A DNA stretch of 64,000 bases from Meiothermus sp. Its GTDB lineage: Bacteria; Deinococcota; Deinococci; Deinococcales; Thermaceae. The DNA is taken from assembly GCA_026004095.1 (NCBI GenBank), contig BPIL01000005.1, forward strand, positions 62,001 to 126,000, written 5' to 3'. Positions 1-9,985 of the stretch are shown here, one piece after another. The notes beneath the pieces were generated by a model. It was given only the letters and a program-made list of their open reading frames with translations. It was not told the DNA's origin and did no database searches. The position numbers and the translations under genes were made by a program. The first letter of the stretch is position 1. Each line of letters begins with the position of its first letter.

Positions 1-443
1 GCCAGGCCCTGCTCGGTGATCTCGGTGGTAACCTCGAAGCCCAGCGCGCGCAGGGCTTTGATGTGCTGGTCAACGGGCCGTTCCGCAAAGTTGCAGCCGC
101 CCGGCAGGGGCACCGTGCCTTCACCGGCTCGAGCGGCCAGGGCCCCCAGCACGTTGAAGCTGGCCCGCATCTTGCTGACCAGCTCGAAAGGGGCCTGGGT
201 AGAACGAATTTCTGGTGTGTGCAGGTGTAAGGTGCGGCCCTCCCAGGCGTGGCGGGTGCCCAGATGACCCAAAAGCTCGAGCAAAACATCAATATCGCGC
301 AGGCGCGGAACCTCTGTGAGGGTAACCGGCTCTGCGGTAAGAATGCTGGCGGCCATTAGCTTGAGCGCCGAGTTTTTGGCCGGAAAAATCCGCAGCTCAC
401 CGCTAAGAGGAACACCGCCGCGAATAGTTAGAATTCTATTCAT
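1..443 (-). CDS. murA: UDP-N-acetylglucosamine 1-carboxyvinyltransferase (partial)
   Basis: First committed enzyme of peptidoglycan synthesis: it transfers enolpyruvate from PEP to UDP-GlcNAc in the cytosol. Only the N-terminal 147 residues lie in the window; the rest runs off the left edge. Visible motifs are KNSALKLMAASIL near residue 23, RLRDIDVLLELL, MRASFNVLGALAAR, and LPGGCNFAERPVDQHI, whose Cys corresponds to the catalytic, fosfomycin-target Cys115 of E. coli. The ATG is preceded by a roughly 180-bp divergent region shared with a small regulator gene. Some bacteria carry two murA copies, so this could be either a sole copy or a paralogue. Confidence 0.93.
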   Translation of the reverse strand, partial: MNRILTIRGGVPLSGELRIFPAKNSALKLMAASILTAEPVTLTEVPRLRDIDVLLELLGHLGTRHAWEGRTLHLHTPEIRSTQAPFELVSKMRASFNVLGALAARAGEGTVPLPGGCNFAERPVDQHIKALRALGFEVTTEITEQGL

Positions 444-576
444 ACAGGATCGCGTCTCCTGGGTGTGCTCGAGCGTTGTTGTGCATGTTACACATCACAC
501 TCACTATGAGCATAGTTAGCTAGAACTATATTGTCAAGCACAAACGTAGCGTGCTAAATTACAGTCAGAAACCTAT

Positions 577-604
577 ACGAGTATTCTACTGTATCCATAC
601 TCGT
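577..604. promoter_or_regulatory. inverted repeat, candidate operator
   Basis: Perfect 8-bp inverted repeat ACGAGTAT (577-584) and ATACTCGT (597-604) separated by 12 bp. It lies immediately before the small ribbon-helix-helix gene and in the shared upstream region of murA. Ribbon-helix-helix proteins bind such repeats as pairs of dimers, so autoregulation is a reasonable guess. No experiment or second copy in the window supports it. Confidence 0.45.
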
Positions 605-626
605 GCAGCACCCAGACCAACCGCTT

Positions 627-848
627 ATGCCCAAGAAAGAGAAAAAGCGCCTCCAGGTAGTCATCAGCGACGATCAGGACGCCCTCCTGACCAAGCTGGC
701 CTACGAGCTTTCCAGCCCGGAGCAACTGGTTTCCAAGTCGGAGGTGGTGCGGCTCGCCATCGAAAAGCTCGCCGACGGGATGGAAGAAGGCCAGCAAAAA
801 GCTGAATTGAAAGCGCTTCTGAAGCGGCTCGAGGAGCAGGAAGAGTAA
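627..848 (+). CDS. small ribbon-helix-helix-like DNA-binding protein
   Basis: A 73-residue protein starting MPKKEKKRLQVVISDD. The N-terminal segment KRLQVVIS looks like the DNA-contacting beta strand of the MetJ/Arc fold, followed by two predicted helices (residues about 13-27 and 35-50, containing SKSEVVRLAIEKLADG). A charged KAELKALLKRLEEQEE tail closes the protein. An in-frame GTG at 603 would add eight residues but overlaps the upstream inverted repeat, so ATG 627 is preferred; neither start has a clear ribosome site. It stands alone between divergent murA and convergent rsmF. Function is inferred as transcriptional regulation, possibly of itself and murA. Confidence 0.6.
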   Translation: MPKKEKKRLQVVISDDQDALLTKLAYELSSPEQLVSKSEVVRLAIEKLADGMEEGQQKAELKALLKRLEEQEE

Positions 849-862
849 ACCCACCCGGCCTA

Positions 863-2640
<1,778 letters not shown>

Positions 2641-2651
2641 GTTACGAGGAA

Positions 2652-2737
2652 TGGTGCCGGGAATGGGACTCGAACCCACACGCCCTTGCGGGCAACGGAT
2701 TTTAAGTCCGTAGCGTCTACCATTCCGCCATCCCGGC
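2652..2737 (-). tRNA. tRNA-Leu (anticodon UAA)
   Basis: An 86-nt class II tRNA on the minus strand. The acceptor stem GCCGGGA pairs with TCCCGGC, discriminator A is followed by an encoded CCA, the anticodon loop is CTTAAAA with anticodon TAA, and a long variable arm (CCCGC..GGGCG type hairpin) is present, as expected for leucine. The T-arm contains GGTTCGAGTCCC. Confidence 0.97.
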
Positions 2738-2750
2738 AGACCCGCTCTCT

Positions 2751-2778
2751 AGTTTAGCGGGTATAAGCAATCTGACAA
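2751..2778 (-). promoter_or_regulatory. promoter of tRNA-Leu
   Basis: On the minus strand TTGTCA (2778-2773), a 16-bp spacer and TAAACT (2756-2751) lie just upstream of the tRNA 5' end, giving a start about 5-8 nt ahead of the mature end. Confidence 0.55.
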
Positions 2779-2855
2779 TACAAGCTGGAGGATCTTTATT
2801 CGGGAGGGCCGGCTTTCCACTCGGCGTGCGCTGTGGGCCCGGTTATTATTTGGGC

Positions 2856-3728
2856 ATGAAACTTGCCTTCATCGGACTTGGCGCAATGGGGTATCCGATT
2901 GCCGGTCACCTGGCACAACACCACGAGACCCTGGTCTGGAATCGTACCTTTGCCAAGGCCCAGGCCCACGCCAAAGAGTTTGGCTCGAGGGCCGTGGAGC
3001 TGCCCGAGGTGGCGCAGGCCGATATTCTGTTTACCTGCCTGCCCACCTCCCTCGAGGTCGACGAGATCGCCCATAAGCTGCTGCCCTACCTGCGCCCCGG
3101 TACGCTCTGGGTGGATCACACCTCGGGCGAGCCCGAGCTGGCCCGCAAGACCGCGCGGATGCTCCAGGAGAAGGGGGTTTCCTACCTCGATGCCTGCTTA
3201 TCCGGCGGTGTGGCCGGTGCGGTGCAGGCCAAGGCCACCGTGATGGCGGGGGGTTCACCCGAGGACTTCGCCCGCGCCAGGCCGGTGATGGAGGTTTATG
3301 CTGCCAAGATTGTACACGTGGGGCCGCTGGGCTCGGGGCACGCGGTCAAGGCGGTGAACAATGCCCTGCTGGCGGTCAACCTGTGGGCCCTGAGCGAGGG
3401 GATGGCGGCCCTGGTCAAGCAAGGGGTGGAGGCCAGGCTGGCCCTCGAGGTCATCAACGCCTCATCGGGCCGCTCCAACGTGAGCGAGAACCTGTTTGGT
3501 CAGCGGGTGCTGAGCCGCCAGTTCACCAACACCTTTGCCCTGGGCCTGCTGGCTAAAGATCTGGGTATCTGCGTGAAGGTGCTCGAGGCTGCCGGAACCC
3601 CGGCCCCCCTGCTGCGGCAGGTGCGGGAGTTCTTCGAGGTTGCAAAGCGCGAAGTGGGCAATACCGAGGTCGACCACACCGCTGTGGCCCAGCTCATTGA
3701 GCGATGGTCGGGGGTCGAGATCAGATAG
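2856..3728 (+). CDS. NAD(P)-dependent beta-hydroxyacid dehydrogenase (3-hydroxyisobutyrate dehydrogenase family)
   Basis: A 290-residue oxidoreductase of the 3-hydroxyisobutyrate/tartronate-semialdehyde/GHB reductase family. The Rossmann motif [14 protein letters not shown] opens the protein. [22 protein letters not shown] (about residues 112-133) is the substrate-binding signature, [13 protein letters not shown] carries the catalytic lysine, and [16 protein letters not shown] is the conserved C-terminal segment. ATG 2856 is chosen because it begins directly at the Rossmann strand and lies 6 nt after TATTAT (2844-2849), consistent with a leaderless mRNA. The exact substrate cannot be read from sequence. 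Confidence 0.82.
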   Translation: MKLAFIGLGAMGYPIAGHLAQHHETLVWNRTFAKAQAHAKEFGSRAVELPEVAQADILFTCLPTSLEVDEIAHKLLPYLRPGTLWVDHTSGEPELARKTARMLQEKGVSYLDACLSGGVAGAVQAKATVMAGGSPEDFARARPVMEVYAAKIVHVGPLGSGHAVKAVNNALLAVNLWALSEGMAALVKQGVEARLALEVINASSGRSNVSENLFGQRVLSRQFTNTFALGLLAKDLGICVKVLEAAGTPAPLLRQVREFFEVAKREVGNTEVDHTAVAQLIERWSGVEIR

Positions 3729-3846
3729 CCTATCAGGCTGCATTCACATCTGGAAGCCGGTGTCGGCCCCATCTCCGATGAGAAAAGGAGAGTTCAAACG
3801 TAGGGTGTTCTCAGATTGAACCCAGTATTGCATCATAAAGTAAAGC

Positions 3847-4317
3847 ATGGAACAGCTCAGGCTGAAATGGTTGCGTAAGCCGGCGGCTATGGCCTTGCTG
3901 GTGCTGATGACCTTCGGCGCTGGTTACTGGGCTGGCCTGCGCTCGGTATCGGGTATCCAGGGGTCGGTGGGGCCGGGGCAGCGCACAGGGCAGTTGGAGT
4001 TGGTGCAGTTTGACCAGCAACAGCAGCCCGCACCAGCACCCGACCCGCGCGAGCTGATCCCGCTTCAACCCGGCCCGGGCCAGGGCCCCGGCCAGCCGCA
4101 GCCTGGACAGGAGCCGGGTGCGGAGTGCCCTGTTCTGATTTACCAGGACGGCCAGTTGTTCCGCTTCGATCTACCCGGGCCCGGGGGTGTGTTGCCGGGC
4201 CCTGGGATGCCGGGGGGTTCGCCGGAGCTTATTCCCCTCGAGCCCAACACCCCCTCCCTGCCCAGCCCCCCCTCGCAACCCACCCCTCCCGACAGCAACC
4301 CCGATCAGAGCATCTAA
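3847..4317 (+). CDS. membrane-anchored proline/glycine-rich protein, first gene of the MoxR-VWA cluster
   Basis: A 156-residue protein with a basic start (MEQLRLKWLRKP), one transmembrane helix (AAMALLVLMTFGAGYWAGL, about residues 13-31) and then an extended Pro/Gly/Gln-rich exterior. Two near-identical short segments (RELIPLQPGPGQG and PELIPLEPNTPSL) flank a small conserved-looking block CPVLIYQDGQLFRFDLPG. No enzyme motif is visible. It lies 39 bp before moxR on the same strand, so it may be an exported partner of the VWA proteins. I do not recognise a family; function unknown. Confidence 0.6.
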   Translation: MEQLRLKWLRKPAAMALLVLMTFGAGYWAGLRSVSGIQGSVGPGQRTGQLELVQFDQQQQPAPAPDPRELIPLQPGPGQGPGQPQPGQEPGAECPVLIYQDGQLFRFDLPGPGGVLPGPGMPGGSPELIPLEPNTPSLPSPPSQPTPPDSNPDQSI

Positions 4318-4356
4318 TCTTTCAGCCCCTCGCATCTTGCCATAAGAGAGGTTGTT

Positions 4357-5409
4357 ATGAACGAAACGCAAAAACCCGCCCTCGAGCCCCAGGCCGTGAT
4401 GGACGCTGCCGCCAAGCTGCGCACGCTTTTGCTGGAAGTCAAGAAGGTGATTGTGGGGCAGGATCTGATGCTGGAGCGCATGCTGGTGGCGCTGCTGGCG
4501 CGGGGCCACATCCTGATCGAGGGGGTGCCGGGCCTGGCCAAAACCCTGGCCATCAAGACCATGGCCGAGGCCATCGGGGCCAGTTTCAAGCGCATCCAGT
4601 TCACCCCCGACCTGGTGCCCGCCGACCTGGTGGGCACCCGCATCTACAACCCCAAGGAGGCCAGCTTCGAGGTGGAGCTGGGCCCCATCTTTGCCAACCT
4701 GATTCTGGCCGACGAGATTAACCGGGCCCCGGCCAAGATTCAGTCGGCCCTGCTCGAGGCCATGCAGGAGCGTCAGGTCACCATCGGCCACGAGACCTTC
4801 AAGCTGCCCGACCCCTTCCTGGTGCTGGCTACGCAGAACCCCATCGAGTCGGAGGGCACCTACTTCCTGCCCGAGGCCCAGGTAGACCGCTTCATGTTTA
4901 AGGTCTGGATTGACTACCCCGCCTTCTACGAGGAGATGACGGTGGTGGATCGGGTCTCCACCAGGTTCGAGCGGGTGGCCGAGGTGCTCACCGGCGACGA
5001 GCTGCGCTACCTGCAGGCCATGGCCGACCGGGTGCACGTGCACCAGGCTGTCACCGAGTACGCGGTGCGGCTGGCCCGTGCCACCCGCGACCCCGGCGAG
5101 GTGGGCCTTTCGAACCTGAAGAAGTACATCAGCTTTGGGGGCAGCCCGCGCGCCAGCGTCAACCTGATTCTGGGAGCCAAAGCCCTGGCCATCGTGCGGG
5201 GCCGCGAGTACGCCCTGCCCGAGGACGTGCGCGACCTGGCCCCGGAGGTGCTGCGCCACCGCATCATCCTGTCCTACGAGGCCCTGGCCGACGAGGTGAA
5301 GCTCGAGGAGGTGGTGCAGAAGATTATTGCCGCCACCCCCCTGCCCAAGGTGCACATCGGCGATCCCTACCGCGACACCCGCCCCCCCGCCGAGAACCCC
5401 TCGGCCTGA
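4357..5409 (+). CDS. MoxR-type AAA+ ATPase
   Basis: A 350-residue chaperone-like AAA+ ATPase of the MoxR family, which typically works with VWA-domain proteins to mature or insert metal cofactors or complexes. Walker A is GVPGLAKT (about residue 50), Walker B is LADEINRAPAK, and sensor 1 is LATQNPIESEGTYFLPEAQ, a near-invariant MoxR signature. The C-terminal lid contains RASVNLILGAKA. A ribosome site GAGAGG lies about 5 nt before ATG. It starts a run of genes with DUF58 and VWA proteins, the standard MoxR cluster order. Confidence 0.92.
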   Translation: MNETQKPALEPQAVMDAAAKLRTLLLEVKKVIVGQDLMLERMLVALLARGHILIEGVPGLAKTLAIKTMAEAIGASFKRIQFTPDLVPADLVGTRIYNPKEASFEVELGPIFANLILADEINRAPAKIQSALLEAMQERQVTIGHETFKLPDPFLVLATQNPIESEGTYFLPEAQVDRFMFKVWIDYPAFYEEMTVVDRVSTRFERVAEVLTGDELRYLQAMADRVHVHQAVTEYAVRLARATRDPGEVGLSNLKKYISFGGSPRASVNLILGAKALAIVRGREYALPEDVRDLAPEVLRHRIILSYEALADEVKLEEVVQKIIAATPLPKVHIGDPYRDTRPPAENPSA

Positions 5410-5421
5410 GCAGAACCACCT

Positions 5422-6405
5422 ATGCTGCTGCGACGATCACGCAAAAGCCAGATAGAGGTGGCCCTCGAGGCCGAGCCCAGGGCGGCCCCACCCCGCCCGC
5501 GCGAGCTGCCCGCCGAGCTGTTGCGCAGGCTCGAGTTCCGGGTCTTGAAGCGGCTGGACGGGTTTTTGTTTGGCGACTACACCGGCTTTTTCTACGGCCC
5601 CAGCCTGGATCTGGCCGAGGTGCGGGAGTACCAGCCCGGCGACGAGGTGCGCCGCATTGACTGGAACGTAACCGCCCGCACCGGCAAGATCCACATCCGA
5701 CAGTACCGCGAAGAAAAAGAGGTCACGGTCTGGCTGATGGTGGATCTCTCCGCCTCGATGCGCTTTGGCACCCGGCGGGTGCTCAAGCTCGAGGAGGCCC
5801 TGGAGTTTGTGGGCACGGCGGCGGCCATCGTAGGGCGGCACGGCGACAAGGTGGGCGCAATCGGGTTTTCCGAGGCCGGGATGCGGGTGATACCGCCGGG
5901 TACCGGCCGCAGGCAGGCGCTGCGGATTCTGCACGAGCTGTACGGGCTTATGGCGTCTAAGCCAGCCTCAAAACCTGTGGAGGCAGGCTCGCTGGAACAC
6001 GCCCTCGAGCACGTGGCCAAAACCCTCAAGCGCCGGGCCCTCCTGTTTGTGGTCTCCGACTTTCTGCATCCCCAGCCCGAGCAGGAGCCCCCCTGGGCCC
6101 AGGGGCTCCGGCGGCTGGCTTACCGGCACGATGTGGTGGCTGTGCGCATCTTCGATCCCGCGGAAAAAGAGCTGCCCAACGCGGGTGAGCTGCGCCTGCG
6201 CGACCCCGAGAGTGGTGAGGAAATCTGGATAGATACCAGCGACCCCAGGGTACGTCGGGCCTACGCGGCCTTGGTGCAGGCCCGCGAAGCAATGCTAGAA
6301 CGTACCCTGCGGGCTGCTCAGGTGGATGTGCTCAGCCTGTCCACCGCACAGGAAATTGTGGAGCCACTCCTCAAGTTCACCCTACGCAGAAGGGGGCGAA
6401 GATGA
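5422..6405 (+). CDS. DUF58 domain protein
   Basis: A 327-residue protein with the DUF58 signature YQPGDEVRRIDWNVTARTGK (about residues 72-91), followed by a VWA-like fold beginning WLMVDLSASMRFG with a DxSxS metal-site motif. The N-terminus is short and charged with no membrane segment, unlike some family members. The last codons overlap the next gene start by 4 bp (ATGA), indicating translational coupling. Function in the family is unresolved; the context says it works with the MoxR ATPase and the three VWA proteins. Confidence 0.88.
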   Translation: MLLRRSRKSQIEVALEAEPRAAPPRPRELPAELLRRLEFRVLKRLDGFLFGDYTGFFYGPSLDLAEVREYQPGDEVRRIDWNVTARTGKIHIRQYREEKEVTVWLMVDLSASMRFGTRRVLKLEEALEFVGTAAAIVGRHGDKVGAIGFSEAGMRVIPPGTGRRQALRILHELYGLMASKPASKPVEAGSLEHALEHVAKTLKRRALLFVVSDFLHPQPEQEPPWAQGLRRLAYRHDVVAVRIFDPAEKELPNAGELRLRDPESGEEIWIDTSDPRVRRAYAALVQAREAMLERTLRAAQVDVLSLSTAQEIVEPLLKFTLRRRGRR

Positions 6406-7463
6406 GCTTTACCTGGCCGGTTTTCTTATGGTTGCTGCTGCTATTACCGCTGCTGCTAGGGTTTTTGGTCTGGGCTAAAAGACGGCGCGAGCGCACTGCC
6501 GAGGCTTTTGCCGATGAGCGTTTGCGTAGGGTGGTAGTACACCAGCCGCCCAAAGCCCACGTGCGCTGGCCGCTGGCTTTGCAACTGCTGGCCCTGTTTC
6601 TGCTCTTGCTGGCGGCGGCCCGCCCGGTGGCCAGCCCACCCTTACCCACCAACAAAGCGGCGGTGGTGCTGGCGGTGGATACCTCGCGCTCGATGCTGGC
6701 CGCCGACCTGAACCCCAGCCGCCTGGAAGCCGCCAAGGCCACGGCCCGCAAGTTTATCGAGCTGGCCCCGCCCACCACCCAGATTGGCCTGGTGAGCTTT
6801 TCCGACTCGGCCTCGGCCCTGGTGATGCCCACCACCGACCGCCAGAAACTTCTGGAGGCCATCGAGCGGCTTAAACCGGCCCAGAACACCTCCATCGAGA
6901 ACGCCATCATCACCGGGGTGCGGATGCTGCCAGGGCGCAAAAACCTAAAACCCCCTGCCGAGCTCCAGCCGCCCGGTTTGCAGCAGCCCGACCCCTTGCA
7001 GGGGGTGCCCGATCTCCCCACCCCCCAGACCCGGCCCCCCCAGGATCTGCCGCCCGGTAGCGTGGTAATCCTGTCGGACGGGGCTTCCAACGTGAGCACC
7101 AACCCCGGCCTGCCCACCCGCAACAGCCTCGAGATTGCGGCGCGGTTTGCCAATAACGCCAACGTCCGGCTTTACACCTTTCCCATGGGCCAGCCCGGCG
7201 GCGCAGTAGCCCAGATCGAGGGCCGGAACTACTACATCCCCTTCGAGTCCCGGAACCTCGAGCAGCTTGCCCAAGCTACCGGCGGCAAGAATACCTACCC
7301 CCCTACCGAGGAAGCCCTGCGGGCGATTGTACAGGAGCTGGGCGTGGTGATCCGCTGGGAGGGCACCAAGACCGAGATTTCCTCGCTGCTCTCGGCCCTG
7401 GCCGCCGCGCTGATGATTCTGGCGGCCGGGTTGAGCCTGCGCTGGCAGCGCCGGGTGCCGTAG
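6402..7463 (+). CDS. VWA-domain membrane protein (BatA type), first copy
   Basis: A 353-residue protein with two N-terminal hydrophobic helices (about residues 3-25 and 50-66), a VWA domain and a C-terminal helix (SALAAALMILAAGLSL). The metal site is intact: VDTSRSM (DxSxS), NTSIENAI (Thr) and ILSDGASN (Asp). A proline-rich insertion (residues about 181-215) sits inside the VWA domain. Its architecture matches BatA/BatB-like proteins, which face the outside of the cytoplasmic membrane. Coupled to the DUF58 gene by a 4-bp overlap. Confidence 0.88.
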   Translation: MSFTWPVFLWLLLLLPLLLGFLVWAKRRRERTAEAFADERLRRVVVHQPPKAHVRWPLALQLLALFLLLLAAARPVASPPLPTNKAAVVLAVDTSRSMLAADLNPSRLEAAKATARKFIELAPPTTQIGLVSFSDSASALVMPTTDRQKLLEAIERLKPAQNTSIENAIITGVRMLPGRKNLKPPAELQPPGLQQPDPLQGVPDLPTPQTRPPQDLPPGSVVILSDGASNVSTNPGLPTRNSLEIAARFANNANVRLYTFPMGQPGGAVAQIEGRNYYIPFESRNLEQLAQATGGKNTYPPTEEALRAIVQELGVVIRWEGTKTEISSLLSALAAALMILAAGLSLRWQRRVP

Positions 7464-7475
7464 GGGTTTGTAGCC

Positions 7476-8372
7476 ATGGGCTTTCTCGCACCCTGGAACC
7501 TGTGGGCCCTGCTGGCGCTGGTGGCCCTGGGTGTGCTGTACTGGCGATGGTGGCAGGGGTGCTCGAGCGGCCATGTTGGGTATCCGGGGATAGGCCCCAT
7601 GGCCGGCACGAACCAGCAGAACATCTGGTTTTACCTGCCCCTGATCGGCTTTTTCCTGGCCCTGGCTGCGGCCCTTCTCGCCACCGCCCGCCCCACCCTC
7701 CGGCTGATGATGCCCGAGAACCTGGCCGGGGTGATTCTGGCGATTGAAAACGGCTGGTCTATGCGCCAGACCGATATCGCCCCCAACCGCATGGTGGCCA
7801 CCCAGATGGCCGCCAAGGCCCTGGTGGATAAACTTCCCAGACACATCAAGGTGGGTGTGGTGACCTTTTCCGGCTATGGAACCTTGCTGCTGCCGCCTAC
7901 CACCGATCGCAAGGCCATTCACCAGACCATTGATAACCTCGACCTGGGTGGGGGCTTCTCCTTTACCTACGGGCTGCTGGCCGCCCTGGAGGCCCTCCCC
8001 CAAACCCCGCCCGAGGGCTCGAGGCCTGGGGTGATTGTGCTGTTTTCCCACGGGCACGACGTTTCCGGCAACGACCCGCTCGAAATCGCCGATCGGGCCC
8101 TCGAGCGCGGCATCCAGGTACACGCCATCGGGGTGGGCACCCACGGTCACAACTTCGACGAGGAGATGCTCAAAAAAGTAGCCGACCGAACCGGGGGCCG
8201 CTACTACCCCATCTTTTCGGCCAGCGACCTGAGCAAAGCCCATGCCGACCTGGGGCGGGTGCTGGCCTGGCGCCCCCAGACCACCGAGGTTAGCGGCCTT
8301 TTGAGCTTACTGGCTGCGCTGTTGCTGGGCTTTAGCCTGGGGTTGTCGGCCTGGCGGCGACGGGTGATCTGA
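7476..8372 (+). CDS. VWA-like membrane protein with degenerate metal site, second copy
   Basis: A 298-residue paralogue of its two neighbours with the same layout: N-terminal hydrophobic helices, a VWA-like core and a C-terminal helix. The metal-ion-dependent adhesion site is lost. The expected DxSxS reads ENGWS in LAIENGWSMRQTD, the T-loop reads GGFSFTYGLL, and the LTDG segment reads LFSHGHD. The strand order and the conserved TTDRKAIHQTI segment are kept, so this is divergence rather than truncation. Its stop is followed directly by the next ATG. A structural, non-metal-binding partner role is inferred. Confidence 0.82.
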   Translation: MGFLAPWNLWALLALVALGVLYWRWWQGCSSGHVGYPGIGPMAGTNQQNIWFYLPLIGFFLALAAALLATARPTLRLMMPENLAGVILAIENGWSMRQTDIAPNRMVATQMAAKALVDKLPRHIKVGVVTFSGYGTLLLPPTTDRKAIHQTIDNLDLGGGFSFTYGLLAALEALPQTPPEGSRPGVIVLFSHGHDVSGNDPLEIADRALERGIQVHAIGVGTHGHNFDEEMLKKVADRTGGRYYPIFSASDLSKAHADLGRVLAWRPQTTEVSGLLSLLAALLLGFSLGLSAWRRRVI

Positions 8373-9329
8373 ATGAGCTTGCTGTGGCCCTGGGCGCTGG
8401 CGCTGTTGCTGCTGGTTCCCCTGCTGGTCTGGCTGTACGGACGCGCTTTGCGGCCGCCCTCCGAGCTGGTGGTGCTGCACCCCGACGCGGGAGCGCTGGC
8501 CCGCTCTCGGAAAGTTCCTGGCGGATGGCAGCACCTCCCGGCCGGGCTGTATCTGCTGGCCCTGCTGGCCGCGGTGCTGGCCCTGGCCCGGCCCTCCCTG
8601 CCGGTGTGGCAGGCCGACCCCAAGGTGGCGGTGGTGCTGGCGGTGGATATCAGCCTCTCGATGCAGGCCACCGATGTGCAACCCAGCCGCTTTGAGGCGG
8701 CCCGGGCGGCCCTGCGCACCTTCATCCGTGAGCTACCGGAGGGTTTGCGGCTGGCCCTGGTCACCTTTGCGCGGGATGCCCATCTGGTGGTGCCCCTCAC
8801 CACCGACCGGGGGCGTTTGCTGGAGGCAGTGGATTTTTTGCAGTTGAACCTGGGCACGGCCATCGGCGATGCCATCCTGGAGAGCATCCAGGCCCTGCCC
8901 CCCCTTTCCGAGCGCGCCGAAGACCCCGACCCCAGGCGGCTGGCGACCATCATCCTGCTTACCGATGGGCGGAGTCTGGGTGGGGTTGACCCGGTGGTGG
9001 CGGCCCAGGAGGCGGCCCGCCAGCAGATTCGGGTGCACACCATCGGCATCGGGCGTACCACCAGCGGCCCGGTGCCGGGTCTGCCGGAAATATATGCACA
9101 GGCTGCGCTTTTCGATGAGGAGACCCTCAGAGAGGTGGCCCGGGTGGGCGATGGGCAGTACTTTTATGTCGATTCGGCGGAAAAGCTCAAAGAGGCCTAC
9201 CGCGACCTGACCCGCCCGCTGCTATGGCGCATCCGCCAGGACGAGGTCACAGCACTTTTTGCCTTGCTCTCGGCCTTGCTGCTGCTACTCAGCCTGGGGA
9301 TGGCCCAGTTGCGGCGCCGGGTGGCGTAA
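8373..9329 (+). CDS. VWA-domain membrane protein (BatA/BatB type), third copy
   Basis: A 318-residue protein with an N-terminal helix (LWPWALALLLLVPLLVWLYG), a second helix around residues 52-70, a VWA domain and a C-terminal helix (ALLSALLLLLSLGM). All metal-site motifs are present: VDISLSM, GTAIGDAI and LLTDGRS. It begins one base after the stop of the degenerate copy, so the three VWA genes are probably co-transcribed. It is the last gene of the cluster; the next gene is convergent with one base between the stops. Confidence 0.88.
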   Translation: MSLLWPWALALLLLVPLLVWLYGRALRPPSELVVLHPDAGALARSRKVPGGWQHLPAGLYLLALLAAVLALARPSLPVWQADPKVAVVLAVDISLSMQATDVQPSRFEAARAALRTFIRELPEGLRLALVTFARDAHLVVPLTTDRGRLLEAVDFLQLNLGTAIGDAILESIQALPPLSERAEDPDPRRLATIILLTDGRSLGGVDPVVAAQEAARQQIRVHTIGIGRTTSGPVPGLPEIYAQAALFDEETLREVARVGDGQYFYVDSAEKLKEAYRDLTRPLLWRIRQDEVTALFALLSALLLLLSLGMAQLRRRVA

Positions 9330-9330
9330 T

Positions 9331-9939
9331 TCAGGCCTCGGCGCTGCTGCCGGCCATCGAGCCCTGGCGCATGAGGGTCTGGGCCAGCTCGAGCCGGGCG
9401 ATAAGGGAGGGGGCCTCGAGCAAAGCCTGCCGATCCAGCGCCGAGACCCGCAGGTTCACGCACAGAAAAGAGGCCTGGTAAAGGGGGTCGTCGGGCAGGT
9501 TGGCGATGGCCTCTTCCAGGGCGCTGGGGTCGGCGAACCCAGCCATGTAGCTGCGGAAAGCCTCCATGGCATCCCAGGCCGCCACGATCTCCTCGCTGCG
9601 GGCGCTGCGCTCGAGGGGCCAGGGGATGTCCAGGGTGGTCTGGTACAGGTTCTTTTCAAAAACCCCCACCCCCTCCACCCGGCAGCGCTCCCCGCCCCGG
9701 CAGACGATGTTGAAGGTGCCGTCGGGGTTTTCCGAGGCTGCCAGTAAGTCCACATACCCCCCCACCGCCCGGAAACCCTGCGCGGTGGCCAGGGTAATCA
9801 CAAACCGCCGCTGGTCTTCGCCCTGGGCCAGCAAGTCCCGCACCATCTGCTTGTAGCGCTCCTCGAAGATGTACAGCGGAATTAGCAGCCCTGGAAAAAC
9901 CACGGTCTCGGGCAGGGGGAAGAGGGGGAGGCGCTTCAC
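9331..9939 (-). CDS. LON peptidase substrate-binding domain protein
   Basis: A 202-residue stand-alone Lon N-terminal domain without ATPase or protease parts. The start LPLFPLPETVVFPGLLIPLYIFEERY is the family hallmark, and GTFNIVCRGGERCRVEG fits the central beta barrel. The C-terminal half is helical. Such proteins are common as single-domain relatives of Lon; their substrates are unknown. The gene is convergent with the VWA cluster, 1 bp from its last stop. Confidence 0.87.
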   Translation of the reverse strand: MKRLPLFPLPETVVFPGLLIPLYIFEERYKQMVRDLLAQGEDQRRFVITLATAQGFRAVGGYVDLLAASENPDGTFNIVCRGGERCRVEGVGVFEKNLYQTTLDIPWPLERSARSEEIVAAWDAMEAFRSYMAGFADPSALEEAIANLPDDPLYQASFLCVNLRVSALDRQALLEAPSLIARLELAQTLMRQGSMAGSSAEA

Positions 9940-9985
9940 GGTATCAGGTTAAGGGGTACAGACGGCGGTGTGCAAAGGTGCTGTT

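Noticed and set aside
4171-5355. 394-codon His/Gly/Leu-rich frame antisense to moxR
   Set aside because: Long antisense frames rich in His, Gly, Gln and Leu recur opposite almost every GC-rich gene here; this is a codon-bias shadow.
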